From: an uncultured Clostridia bacterium
GTDB taxonomy: Bacteria; Bacillota; Clostridia; Oscillospirales; Feifaniaceae
Assembly (NCBI GenBank): GCA_944376235.1
Contig: CALWCA010000004.1
Span: 124,001-188,000 of the forward strand
DNA length: 64,000 bases
Direction of reading: 5' to 3'
Within the stretch, counting starts at the first letter, position 1. Each line of letters starts with the position of its first letter. Position numbers and translations under genes: made by a program. The notes beneath the pieces were generated by a model that was given only the letters and a program-made list of their open reading frames with translations, made no database searches and was not told the DNA's origin. Below, piece after piece: positions 43,393-53,746 of this stretch.

Positions 43393-45510
43393 TTATCCTC
43401 TCAAAAACTCTTTTTCCAGATAGCTGCGCGGCACGACCTTGACGCAGGGCCGCCCGTGGGGGCAGTAGCGCACGTCGGGCAGCCGCAGCAGCTCGCGCAC
43501 CAGCGCCTCCCCCGCCTGGGGCGGCTCCCTGTCGCCCCCCTTGACGGCGGCGGCGCAGGCCACGCGGTGCAGCAGCTCGTCGAAAATGTGCACGGCGGCG
43601 TCTCGCCGACCCTGCCCGAGCAGCGTGAGCAGCTCGAGCAAAAGGTCGCCGCAGGCCTCGAGCGGCACCCCCATGGGGGCCGCCCGCAGCAGCAGCGCGT
43701 TGTCGCCGAAGGAGTCGAGCAAAAAGCCGGCATCGGCCAGCGTCTTGGAATGCTCCTGGGCCAGCGCCGTCAGCGTGCGCCCCGGCTCGATGACGAGCGG
43801 GGAGAGCAGCAGCTGCTGCTCCACGCGGTTTTGCGCCTTGAACTGCTCATACAAAATGCGCTCCCTGGCCGCGTGCTTGTCCACAATCCACAGCTCTTTT
43901 TCAAACTCCGCCACAAAATAGGTGCGAAAGAGCTCGCCCACCAGGCGGAAGGGCTCGAGCACAAGCTCCTGCTGAAGCGGCGCACCGGCATCGGAAAGAG
44001 GAGGCTGCGGCGCGGCAAGGCCTGACGAAGGGCCCTGCGCCGGCGCGTCGGACTGCGCCAAAGCGCCGTCCTGCGGGGGCTGCTCTGCCGGGGGCTTTGA
44101 AAGGGGCGCCCCCGCGCCCGCCCCGCCGGCCGTATCCTGCGCAGGGCCGACCGAGGGAGCCGAGGCGGTGGGGAGGGCGCGGTTTCCCGCCGGCGCGCCG
44201 CCGCCGGCGCAGGCTTCCTGCCGCGCCCGGCGCAGGGCCATGGCCTTGTCGCCGTAATACTGCCAGTCGGAGGCCTCCACGTCGATGCTGCCGTGCCGGC
44301 GAAGGGGGGTGCTCAGCGAGAGGCTTTGGGAAAAGGCCACGCCTCCCGGAAGGCCCGTGGCAGGGGAGGGGGCGGCTTGCGGTGTGCCCCTGCCGCTTTG
44401 CCTTGCGGCGGGGGAGAGGGCGCCGGAGGAGACGCCTTTTTCGAAAAGGGGCTGCGCGGCCTGCCGGGAGGGGGAGGCGCAAGACGCCTTTTCCCCCGGC
44501 AGCCGCATGGCGGGCGGCTGGGCGCGCTCGCGCAGCGCCTGCGACACCGCCGCCAACACGCAGTCGTAAACGGCGCGCTCGTCGGCGAATTTGACTTCTA
44601 TTTTCTGCGGGTGGACGTTGGCGTCCACCCGGCTGGGGTGCAGCTCCACAAAGAGCACGCAGACAGGGTAGCGCCCCGCCGGCAAAAAGCCCTGGTAGGC
44701 CTCCTCCAGCGCAAACTGCAGCACCCGGGAGCGGACGTAGCGCCCGCCCACGAAGAAGATCTGCTGCTGCCTGCCGGGGCGCGCGGCCTCGGGCACCGAG
44801 CACAGCCCGTGCACCGTCATGCCGCCCGCCGAAAAGGAGACCGGCAGCATGGCGCCCGCCACGGACTGCCCCAGCACGGCGCCCGCCGTTTTGCGCAGGT
44901 CGCCGGTGCCCGGGGTGCGAAGGCTCTCCCTGCCGTCCTTTTTATAGGAGAGGGCAAGCCCCGGCCGCGAGAGGGCCAGCTTTTCCAGCAGGCCGCCGAT
45001 GACGGCGGCCTCGGTGCTCTCCTTTTTGAGGAATTTTTTGCGCGCCGGCGTGTTGTAAAACAAATCCTGCACCGCAATATCGGTGCCGACGGGGCAGCCG
45101 CAGGGCGAGGACGAGACAAGCTCTCCCCCCTGCATCACCACCTCGAAGCCCTCGTCGCTGCCCGGCTCGCGGGTGCGCAGCGTCACCCTGGAGACGGCGG
45201 CCACCGAGGCAAGGGCTTCGCCGCGAAAGCCAAGCGTGGCCACGGCGGCGAGGTCGCTCTCGCTGCGCAGCTTGGAGGTGGCGTGGCGTCCGAAGCAGGC
45301 GACGGCGTCGTCCGGGGACATGCCGCAGCCGTTGTCGGAGACGCGCATCAGGCGCGTGCCGCCCGCTTCGATTTCCACTGTGACGCGGGTGGCGCCGGCG
45401 TCGATGGCGTTTTCCAGGAGCTCCTTGACCACCGAGGCCGGACGCTCCACGACTTCGCCGGCGGCAATCAGGTTTGCCACCTGCGGCGACAGGGTTTGAA
45501 TGCGCTGCAT
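43393..45510 (-). CDS. mutL: DNA mismatch repair protein MutL
   Basis: A 705-residue protein: GHKL ATPase (LLENAIDAGATRVTVEI, DNGCGMSPDD, GFRGEALAS), a long Ala/Pro/Gly-rich linker (about residues 330-510), and a C-terminal endonuclease domain. The endonuclease motif reads DKHAARERILYE, that is DxHA-x2-E-x4-E with Lys where Gln is usual; zinc-site elements ACAAAVKGG and CPHGRP are present. It should therefore nick DNA, as expected in organisms without MutH. It follows mutS and precedes miaA. Confidence 0.96.
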   Translation of the reverse strand: MQRIQTLSPQVANLIAAGEVVERPASVVKELLENAIDAGATRVTVEIEAGGTRLMRVSDNGCGMSPDDAVACFGRHATSKLRSESDLAAVATLGFRGEALASVAAVSRVTLRTREPGSDEGFEVVMQGGELVSSSPCGCPVGTDIAVQDLFYNTPARKKFLKKESTEAAVIGGLLEKLALSRPGLALSYKKDGRESLRTPGTGDLRKTAGAVLGQSVAGAMLPVSFSAGGMTVHGLCSVPEAARPGRQQQIFFVGGRYVRSRVLQFALEEAYQGFLPAGRYPVCVLFVELHPSRVDANVHPQKIEVKFADERAVYDCVLAAVSQALRERAQPPAMRLPGEKASCASPSRQAAQPLFEKGVSSGALSPAARQSGRGTPQAAPSPATGLPGGVAFSQSLSLSTPLRRHGSIDVEASDWQYYGDKAMALRRARQEACAGGGAPAGNRALPTASAPSVGPAQDTAGGAGAGAPLSKPPAEQPPQDGALAQSDAPAQGPSSGLAAPQPPLSDAGAPLQQELVLEPFRLVGELFRTYFVAEFEKELWIVDKHAARERILYEQFKAQNRVEQQLLLSPLVIEPGRTLTALAQEHSKTLADAGFLLDSFGDNALLLRAAPMGVPLEACGDLLLELLTLLGQGRRDAAVHIFDELLHRVACAAAVKGGDREPPQAGEALVRELLRLPDVRYCPHGRPCVKVVPRSYLEKEFLRG

Positions 45511-45748
45511 GCTGCTCTCCTTTCAAATATCAAAAGCAAAGGGGGTTGGCTCCCTCAAAAGAGGGGGCAGGGAAGCTCGGCGGCCGGGGGAACTTGCCGC
45601 CCGGAAGGCGCCGCAGAACACATGTTTGCCCAAAACGGTCTTGCGGGCCCCCCTGAAACTCCCCAAAAGAGGGCGCGGGCCGGCCGCGCCCGCCGCCTCT
45701 TGCGGCAAACGGGAACGCGCGGCAGGCCGGCAGCCTGCTTTGGCGGCC

Positions 45749-48376
45749 TTATTGCTCGCGCTGCCGGTCTTCCTCCATCTGCTGCTCCGACAGCGTCTTG
45801 AGCTCGTAGAGCTTGTTGATGGCCTCAATGGGGGTCAGGGTGGTCACGTCGATGCGCGAGAGGGCCTCCAGCAGGCGGGAGGAGGCGCCGTCGCGGCGGG
45901 GAGGGTTCTCTGCGGGAACGTCGCTGCGCCGCGACGGCGCCTGCGCGCCGGCGCCCGACTCCAGTCCCTGCAGCACCTGCTTGGCCTTGTCGATGACGGG
46001 CTGCGGCACGCCGGCCAGCTTGGCCACCTCGATGCCGTAGCTGTCGTCGGCCCCGCCGCGCACGATGCGGCGCAGGAAAATGATGTCGTCGCCGCGTTTC
46101 TTGACGGCCACGCAGTAATTTTTTACGCCCTCGAGCGTCTGCTCGAGCTCGGTGAGTTCATGGTAGTGGGTGGCGAAGAGCGTCTTGGCGCCCAGCACGC
46201 GCGGGTCGGCCACATATTCGATCACGGCGCGCGCGATGCTCATGCCGTCAAAGGTGGAGGTGCCGCGCCCGATCTCGTCAAAGATGAGCAGGCTGCGCTG
46301 GGTGGCGTTTTTGAGAATCCCGGCCGTTTCGCTCATCTCCACCAGGAAGGTCGACTGGCCGGCCGCCAAGTCGTCCGACGCGCCGACGCGCGTGAAAATC
46401 TGGTCCACCACGCCGATGACGGCCTGCTGCGCCGGCACGAAGCTGCCCATCTGCGCCATGAGCACAATCAGGGCCACCTGGCGCATGTAGGTCGACTTTC
46501 CGGCCATGTTTGGCCCGGTGATGATGGCAAGGCGGTTTTCCCCGCAGTCAAGCCTGGTGTCGTTTGGCACGAAGCGGGCGTCCCTGAGCATGCGCTCGAC
46601 CACGGGGTGGCGCCCCTCCCTGATGACGATGGCATCGCCCCCGTTGACCTCGGGCCGGCAGTAGTCATACTCCTGCGCCACCTGTGCCAGCGAGCACAGC
46701 GCGTCAAGAGAGGCCAGCGCCGCGGCGGTGCGCAGAATGCGCGGCGAGCAGGATGAGACCCGGTCGCGCAGCGAGCAGAAGGCCTCGTATTCCAGCGCGC
46801 ACAGGCGCTCGTCGGCCGTCAGCAGCTCGGTTTCAAGCTGCTTGAGCTCTTCGGTGATGTAGCGTTCGGAGCTCGCCAGCGTCTGCTTCCTGATGTAGCG
46901 GTCGGGCACAAGGTCGTAATACGACTTTGTCACCTCCAGATAGTAGCCAAATACCTTGTTGTAGGAAATTTTCAGATTTTTGATGCCGGTCTGCTCCCGC
47001 TCCCTGGCCTCGATGTCGGCCATGGTCTGCTTGCTGGTCGAGACCAGGTGCCGGATGGAGTCGATCTCGGGGGAGTAGCCGTCGGCAATCAGGCCGCCCT
47101 CGCGCAGCGAGACCGGCAGCTCCCCCGGGCAAAGCGCCCGATCGAGCAGGTCGACAAGCTCGGGCAGCTCGGGGATGCCCTGCCCCAGCTCGCGCAGCGC
47201 CGGGCTGCCCCCGGAGTCCAGCGCCAGCTTGATGCCCGGCACCAGCGCCAGCGACGCCCCGATGGCGCGCAGCTCCCGGGCGTTGGCATTGAGATAAAAC
47301 ACCCGCGTCATCAGACGCTGCAGGTCGGACAGCTCGCGCAAAGAGGCCTGAAGGCTCTCGCGCAGCGCCACGTTGTCAAACAGCGCCTGCACCGCGTCAA
47401 GCCGCTCCTCGATCGAGTCCACGTCGCGTAAGGGCTGCTCCATCCAGGAGCGCAGCAGACGCCCGCCCATGGCGCTTTTGGTCTTGTCCAGCACGCCCAG
47501 CAGCGAGCCACGGCGGCTCTTGCCTCCACGGATGGTGCCGGTCAGCTCCAGGTTGCGCCGGGTGGCCGCGTCAAGCCCCAGGCAGCTTCCGGGAGGACGG
47601 TAGCGCAGCTCGCTCAGATGAAGCTGGCTGCTGCGCTGCGTCTCGGTCAAATAGCGCAGCAGCAGCCCCACCGCGCTCCACAGCGTCTCACTGTCCGAAA
47701 TGCCCTGCCGCAGAAAACAGTCGGCCCCGAAGCGTACCCGCGCCGTGGCGGAAAAGGTCTCGGCATTGCCGCCCACAGGCGTCACCACCGCGCCCAGTAC
47801 GCCGCGCACAAAGTCCGTGAGAGCCGGCTGAGGCTCCCCCTCCTTTGCCGTCAGCAGCTCGGCAGGGGCGTATTTGGCAAGCTCCCCCTTCATGCGCACG
47901 GCCGCGTCGGGCCCTGCCAGCAGCGTGGCGTAAATCTCCCCCGTCGACACGTCGGCCACGCACAGCCCCGCCTCCTGCCCGCTAAAGTACATCGCCGCCA
48001 GAAAATTGTTGCGGCTGCCCTCCAGCATGGCCTCGTCGGTGATGGTGCCGGGCGTCACCACCCGCACGATGTCGCGCTTGACCAGCCCCTTGGCAAGGGC
48101 GGGATCCTCCAGCTGCTCGCAGATGGCCACCTTGTAGCCCTTTTGAACAAGACGCTGGATGTAGCTGTCCACACTATGGTAAGGCACGCCGCACATGGGC
48201 GCGCGCTCCTCCTGCCCGCAGTCCCTGCCCGTCAGCGTGAGCTCCAGTTCCGAGGAGGCCAGACGCGCGTCGTCAAAGAAAAATTCATAAAAGTCGCCCA
48301 GCCGGAACATGAGCAGATAGTCGGGGTTTTTCTGCTTGAGCTCAAGATACTGCTGCATCATGGGGGTGAATTTCAC
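45749..48376 (-). CDS. mutS: DNA mismatch repair protein MutS
   Basis: An 875-residue mismatch sensor. I start at GTG 48376 (GGGAGG 7 bp upstream), giving MKFTPMMQQYLELK; longer starts run into a terminator-like hairpin. The mismatch-probing Phe-x-Glu is in GDFYEFF, the connector and lever domains follow, and the ATPase has GPNMAGKSTYMRQ, DEIGRGTSTFDG and ATHYHEL. The protein ends in the usual helix-turn-helix (IDVTTLTPIEAINKLYELK). The 238-bp gap to mutL is GC-rich and holds no gene. Confidence 0.97.
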   Translation of the reverse strand: MKFTPMMQQYLELKQKNPDYLLMFRLGDFYEFFFDDARLASSELELTLTGRDCGQEERAPMCGVPYHSVDSYIQRLVQKGYKVAICEQLEDPALAKGLVKRDIVRVVTPGTITDEAMLEGSRNNFLAAMYFSGQEAGLCVADVSTGEIYATLLAGPDAAVRMKGELAKYAPAELLTAKEGEPQPALTDFVRGVLGAVVTPVGGNAETFSATARVRFGADCFLRQGISDSETLWSAVGLLLRYLTETQRSSQLHLSELRYRPPGSCLGLDAATRRNLELTGTIRGGKSRRGSLLGVLDKTKSAMGGRLLRSWMEQPLRDVDSIEERLDAVQALFDNVALRESLQASLRELSDLQRLMTRVFYLNANARELRAIGASLALVPGIKLALDSGGSPALRELGQGIPELPELVDLLDRALCPGELPVSLREGGLIADGYSPEIDSIRHLVSTSKQTMADIEAREREQTGIKNLKISYNKVFGYYLEVTKSYYDLVPDRYIRKQTLASSERYITEELKQLETELLTADERLCALEYEAFCSLRDRVSSCSPRILRTAAALASLDALCSLAQVAQEYDYCRPEVNGGDAIVIREGRHPVVERMLRDARFVPNDTRLDCGENRLAIITGPNMAGKSTYMRQVALIVLMAQMGSFVPAQQAVIGVVDQIFTRVGASDDLAAGQSTFLVEMSETAGILKNATQRSLLIFDEIGRGTSTFDGMSIARAVIEYVADPRVLGAKTLFATHYHELTELEQTLEGVKNYCVAVKKRGDDIIFLRRIVRGGADDSYGIEVAKLAGVPQPVIDKAKQVLQGLESGAGAQAPSRRSDVPAENPPRRDGASSRLLEALSRIDVTTLTPIEAINKLYELKTLSEQQMEEDRQREQ

Positions 48377-48479
48377 AAAAACGCCTCCCTTGCCCGTCAT
48401 CGGTAAAAACAATCCTTTTAAAAAACAACGGCCTGCCACCGGCGGCAGCCCTGCCCGGGCGCTGCCCGACGATTTCAAA

Positions 48480-48513
48480 CAGGGCTGCAACGCAAAATGC
48501 CGTTGCAGCCCTG
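48480..48513 (-). terminator. Hairpin between the ylbF-like gene and mutS
   Basis: A perfect 13-bp stem (48480-48492 with 48501-48513) followed on the minus strand by TTTG. It may attenuate transcription into mutS. Confidence 0.6.
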
Positions 48514-48546
48514 TTTGGGCACATCAAATTCGAAAAACGAAATGGG

Positions 48547-48942
48547 TCAGTCCCCGCAGCTTCCGCCGCAGGAGGCACAGTTGCCGTCGCAGGCCGTGGG
48601 CTCCTCCCCGGTGATGAAAAACTGGATGCGGGCGTTGATTTCCTGCACCATGTCGGACAGCTCCTGCTGCGCCTCCATGAAGGTGATCATGTTGGGGTTT
48701 TGCATGATTTCCTCATAGACCTTCTTCATCTTGTCGCCCAGCTCGGCATGCTTGTCGGCATTGGTCGGGTCCTCCAGATTGGCCGCCATCAGCTCGTCGC
48801 GCACGGCGTTGAAGTCGGCCAGCTTGGCCTGCAGCTGCTCATCGGCCTCCTGGGCCTGCTTGGCCGCCATCCAGGCGGCGCGGCGGGGATCCTCCGCAAT
48901 GGCCTCTCCCAGGGCTTCCAGACGTTCGCTCAGTGTGCTCAT
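48547..48942 (-). CDS. YlbF/YmcA family protein with cysteine-rich tail
   Basis: A 131-residue helical protein. The core (EDPRRAAWMAAKQAQEADEQLQAKL and the IMQNPNMITFMEAQQEL helix) matches the YlbF/YmcA family; in Bacillus these form an Fe-S-containing complex with YaaT that controls RNase Y processing. The last 15 residues carry four cysteines (118, 122, 125, 129) as C-x3-C-x2-C-x3-C, reminiscent of metal or cluster binding. It lies between miaB and mutS; ymcA follows miaB (ymcB) in Bacillus, supporting the call. Confidence 0.87.
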   Translation of the reverse strand: MSTLSERLEALGEAIAEDPRRAAWMAAKQAQEADEQLQAKLADFNAVRDELMAANLEDPTNADKHAELGDKMKKVYEEIMQNPNMITFMEAQQELSDMVQEINARIQFFITGEEPTACDGNCASCGGSCGD

Positions 48943-49038
48943 GTGTTTCTACCTTCCTGTTCGTGTTATATTTTGGAATACAGCAATTCCCTCGTGTGAT
49001 GAAGGCCGCGCCCAAACAGCGGCCGTGCGGGGGGCCGG

Positions 49039-50460
<1,422 letters not shown>

Positions 50461-50504
50461 TGCGCCCCTCCTGTTCGTGACCTCTGCCGATACTTTGACA
50501 ACTC

Positions 50505-50533
50505 ATTATATCAGGAAGCCGCCCCTTTTGCAA
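50505..50533 (-). promoter_or_regulatory. Promoter of miaB and the downstream repair/modification run
   Basis: Minus strand TTGCAA (50533-50528), 17 bp, TATAAT (50510-50505), with transcription from about 50498, 38 bases before the miaB start. Confidence 0.75.
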
Positions 50534-50691
50534 GCGGCGCCCCGCAAAAGAAGACGAAAAAAAGGGCATGCCGGCGCCTTTTGCTAAAACCCCTGCCGCC
50601 GCTTCGCCCCCCTCCCCCTCCCGGCCGGCGCAGACAGGCCGGAATTTGGGACGTGCGCACAAAAAAAGAGCGCATTTTGCCAATCCAATCA

Positions 50692-50720
50692 TTGCAATTG
50701 ACGGGAAAACCCGTTATACT
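50692..50720 (+). promoter_or_regulatory. Promoter of the CoA-transferase pair, with palindromic spacer
   Basis: TTGCAA (50692-50697), 17 bp, TATACT (50715-50720). The spacer holds the inverted repeat ACGGG-AAAA-CCCGT (50701-50714), a possible operator. Transcription would start about 28 bp before the TTG start codon. Confidence 0.65.
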
Positions 50721-50755
50721 GATTTCAACTGAATTTTTTGAAAGAGGTGATCCGT

Positions 50756-52054
50756 TTGACTGTCCAGGAAAAGATCAAAGCCAAAACTCGAACAGTTGAA
50801 GAACTCCTTGCCTTGGTGCCCGACGGCGCCATTATCTGCAATGCCGGAACCGGCTTCCAGGGATTTTATTCCAAGCTGCACACCATCGCCGACCGTCTGA
50901 CCAAGCCCGTGGTGGTGTATGGGTATGCCGGCGGCAAGGACAACGCCTATTTCTGGGACGACCAGTATAAGGAGAAGTTTGTCACCTGGTCCGAATTTTT
51001 CGGCAAGCCCCTGCGCGACCGTCACCCGGCCGGCAACGTCTCGCTCATCCCCTTGCACCTGCACGCCTTTATGGACCGCTTCCTCGATGTCTATAAGCCA
51101 AACATCTACATCCTCGGCACCACCATGGTGGACCGTCACGGCTATGTTCGCACGCCGCTCAGCTGCCCGAACAGACGCGCCATCGACATGGCCGACATCG
51201 TCATCGCCTGCGTCAACCCCCTGGCCCCCACCGTCTACGGCGACACCGAGATTTCCATTGACGACATCGACTATATCGTCGAAGAGGCAAACCCCATCAA
51301 CACCTTCGACCCCGGCCCCCTGACCGACGTGGACCGCGCCATCGGCCAGAACGTCGCCACCCTGGTGGAGGACGGCTCGACCATCCAGCTCGGCATCGGC
51401 GCCATCCCCGACGCCGTGGCCCAGGCCTTCATGAGCAAAAAGGACCTTGGCATCCACACCGAGATGATCACCTCCTCCATGGCAGACCTCTGCCTGGCCG
51501 GCGTTGTCAACGGCAGCAAAAAGACGCTGCACAGAGGCAAGCTGATCGGCGGCTTTGCCTCGGGCAGCCAGAAGCTGGTCGACTACCTCACCGAAAACCC
51601 CAGCGTCTACCTCATGCCGCTTGAATATACCAACCACCCCGCCGTGGTGGCAAAGAACTACAAGATGTGCTCCATCAACACCTGCATCGAGGTCGACCTG
51701 ACGGGTCAGATTGCCTCCGAGTCCATCGGCCCGCGCCAGTTCTCGGGCTCGGGCGGCCAAAACGACACCGCCGAGGGCGCCATCCACTGCCCGGGCGGCA
51801 AGTCCATCATCGCCTTTGCCTCGGCCATCACCAAAAAGGACGGCACCCGCATCTCCAAAATCAAGTCGGTGCTGACGCCGGGCTCCATCGTGACGCTGTC
51901 GCGCAACAACATCGACTACATCGTCACCGAATACGGCATCGCCCCCATGAAGGCGCGCAGCGTGCGCCAGAGAGTGGACAATCTGATTGCCGTGGCGCAC
52001 CCCGACTTCCGGGAGCAGCTGCGCGCCGAGGCAAACAAGCTCATGCTGTGGTAA
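50756..52054 (+). CDS. Acetyl-CoA hydrolase/transferase family CoA-transferase, copy 1
   Basis: A 432-residue cytosolic enzyme of the 4-hydroxybutyrate/butyryl-CoA:acetate CoA-transferase type. TTG 50756 is chosen because AGAGGTG lies 6 bp upstream and alignment with copy 2 (MTLQDKIKAKT) begins exactly there. The likely catalytic Glu is Glu236 in LGIHTEMITSS, matching Glu238 of AbfT; GIGAIPDAVA and FSGSGGQND motifs are conserved. Transfer of CoA between an acyl-CoA and acetate or a related acid is expected; the substrate is unknown. Copy 2 follows after 44 bp; the last 130 residues are nearly identical in the two. Confidence 0.85.
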   Translation: MTVQEKIKAKTRTVEELLALVPDGAIICNAGTGFQGFYSKLHTIADRLTKPVVVYGYAGGKDNAYFWDDQYKEKFVTWSEFFGKPLRDRHPAGNVSLIPLHLHAFMDRFLDVYKPNIYILGTTMVDRHGYVRTPLSCPNRRAIDMADIVIACVNPLAPTVYGDTEISIDDIDYIVEEANPINTFDPGPLTDVDRAIGQNVATLVEDGSTIQLGIGAIPDAVAQAFMSKKDLGIHTEMITSSMADLCLAGVVNGSKKTLHRGKLIGGFASGSQKLVDYLTENPSVYLMPLEYTNHPAVVAKNYKMCSINTCIEVDLTGQIASESIGPRQFSGSGGQNDTAEGAIHCPGGKSIIAFASAITKKDGTRISKIKSVLTPGSIVTLSRNNIDYIVTEYGIAPMKARSVRQRVDNLIAVAHPDFREQLRAEANKLMLW

Positions 52055-52098
52055 GACGCATGGCTTCCTTTCAAAAACACAAATGAGGTGAACCGTAC

Positions 52099-53397
52099 AT
52101 GACGCTTCAGGATAAAATCAAGGCCAAAACAATTACGCTCGACGAGCTGCTCGAAAAAATCCCCGACGGGGCCTTTATCAGCGGCAGCGAGTCGCGCCCC
52201 CTGTTTTACAAGCTGCACACCATTGCCGACCGCCTGACAAAGCCTGTGACGGTCAGCGTGGGCATGGGCACCGGCGCAGAGCCCTACCCCTTCTTCTGGG
52301 ACGACCAGTATAAGGACAAATTCCAGCTCAGCTCCGGCTTCTACGGCGCCCCCACGAGAAAAACCCATCCGCGCGGCAACGTCTCGCTTGTCCCCACCCA
52401 CCTGCACGCCACCAACGACCGCTTCCTCGACGAGTTCCCCTACGACGTGCTGCTGCTGAGCACCACGCCGGTCAACCGCCACGGCTATGTCTGGAGCGGC
52501 CTGTCGGCCCCCTGCTACCGCGCCATCGAAGAGGCCGGCATGGTGGTGGCCTTCGTCAACCCCAACGTCCCGGTGGTCTTCGGCGAGACCGAGATCCCCA
52601 TTGACTGCATCGACTGGCTGGTGGAGGACGACAGCCCCATCGGCACCTTCGAGCCTGCGCCGCTCTCCGAGACCGACAAGGTGATTGGCCAGTATGTCGC
52701 CAGCCTGGTGGAGGACGGCTCGACCATCCAGCTTGGCATCGGCGGCATTCCCGACGCCGTGGCCCAGGCCTTCATGAGCAAAAAGGACCTTGGCGTGCAC
52801 ACCGAGATGGTGACCTCCTCGATGGCAGACCTCGTGGAGGCCGGCGTCGTCAACGGCAGCAAGAAGACGCTGCACCCGCGCCGTCTGATCGGCGGCTTTG
52901 CCTCGGGCTCCAAGAAGTTAGTGGAGTTCATGACCGAAAACCCCGGGGCCCAGCTCATGCCGCTCTCCTATGTCAACGACCCGTGGGTGGTGGCGAGGAA
53001 CTACAAGATGTGCTCCATCAACACCTGCATCGAGGTCGATCTGACCGGGCAGATTGCCTCCGAGTCCATCGGGCCCATGCAGTTTTCGGGCACGGGCGGG
53101 CAAAACGACACGGCCGAGGGCGCCATCCACTGCCCGGGCGGCAAGTCCATCATCGCCTTTGCCTCGGCCATCACCAAGAAGGACGGCACCCGCATCTCCA
53201 AGATCAAGTCGGTGCTGACGCCGGGCTCCATCGTGACGCTGTCACGCAACAACATCGACTACCTCGTGACCGAATACGGCATCGCACCCATGAAGGCGCG
53301 GCCCATCCGCCAGAGGGTGGACAATCTGATTGCCATTGCGCATCCCGACTTCCGGGAGCAGCTTCGCGCCGAGGCAAACAAGCTCATGCTGTGGTAA
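52099..53397 (+). CDS. Acetyl-CoA hydrolase/transferase family CoA-transferase, copy 2
   Basis: A 432-residue paralogue of the preceding gene, same length, start ATG 52099 with AATGAGGTG upstream. It retains the HTEM Glu, GIGGIPDAVA and FSGTGGQND. The N-terminal half, which contributes to acyl-CoA/acid selection in this family, differs substantially (for example LSSGFYGAPTRKTHP against TWSEFFGKPLRDRHP), whereas the C-terminal third is about 95% identical. The two may form different homodimers or one heteromer; either way, distinct substrate ranges are plausible. Palindromic terminators follow. Confidence 0.85.
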   Translation: MTLQDKIKAKTITLDELLEKIPDGAFISGSESRPLFYKLHTIADRLTKPVTVSVGMGTGAEPYPFFWDDQYKDKFQLSSGFYGAPTRKTHPRGNVSLVPTHLHATNDRFLDEFPYDVLLLSTTPVNRHGYVWSGLSAPCYRAIEEAGMVVAFVNPNVPVVFGETEIPIDCIDWLVEDDSPIGTFEPAPLSETDKVIGQYVASLVEDGSTIQLGIGGIPDAVAQAFMSKKDLGVHTEMVTSSMADLVEAGVVNGSKKTLHPRRLIGGFASGSKKLVEFMTENPGAQLMPLSYVNDPWVVARNYKMCSINTCIEVDLTGQIASESIGPMQFSGTGGQNDTAEGAIHCPGGKSIIAFASAITKKDGTRISKIKSVLTPGSIVTLSRNNIDYLVTEYGIAPMKARPIRQRVDNLIAIAHPDFREQLRAEANKLMLW

Positions 53398-53494
53398 GAC
53401 GCGCCGCATCCCTGTGACGCGCCCGTGCGCCCCGGGCCGCCCTGTTGAGGCAGTCTCTGCCTGCCGGGCGGGGCACGGGGCGCCCTTTTCAAAA

Positions 53495-53535
53495 GCAGCC
53501 CGCCGCTCAATCCCCCTGATTGAGCGGCGGGCTGC
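53495..53535. terminator. Terminator after the CoA-transferase pair
   Basis: A perfect 17-bp stem (53495-53511 with 53519-53535) preceded by AAAA and followed by TTTG, 97 bp after the stop. The surrounding 349-bp gap between convergent genes holds three hairpins and no gene. Confidence 0.8.
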
Positions 53536-53540
53536 TTTGT

Positions 53541-53565
53541 CCCGTCGCGCCGCCGGCGCGACGGG
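53541..53565. other. Additional 11-bp hairpin in the convergent gap
   Basis: CCCGTCGCGCC pairs perfectly with GGCGCGACGGG around GCC, directly after the previous terminator. Confidence 0.7.
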
Positions 53566-53625
53566 GGAGCCGCCGAAGGCGGGAAAAGGGCGCCCCGCAA
53601 AAGGGGTGCCGCGCAGGAGGCAGCC

Positions 53626-53665
53626 AAAAAGCCGCCCCCCCCAAGGCCTTGGGGGGCGGCTTTTT
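53626..53665 (-). terminator. Terminator of the GltS-like gene (works on both strands)
   Basis: AAAAAGCCGCC and GGCGGCTTTTT arms with G/C runs between, 82 bp after the minus-strand stop. Flanking A5 and T5 give U-runs in either direction. Confidence 0.85.
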
Positions 53666-53746
53666 CAAAGACCAGGATTCGCGGCGCCTGCCGGGCAGGA
53701 GAGCGGCCACGGCAGGGGAAGCGCCCCGAAAGACTTGCGCCTGTTT

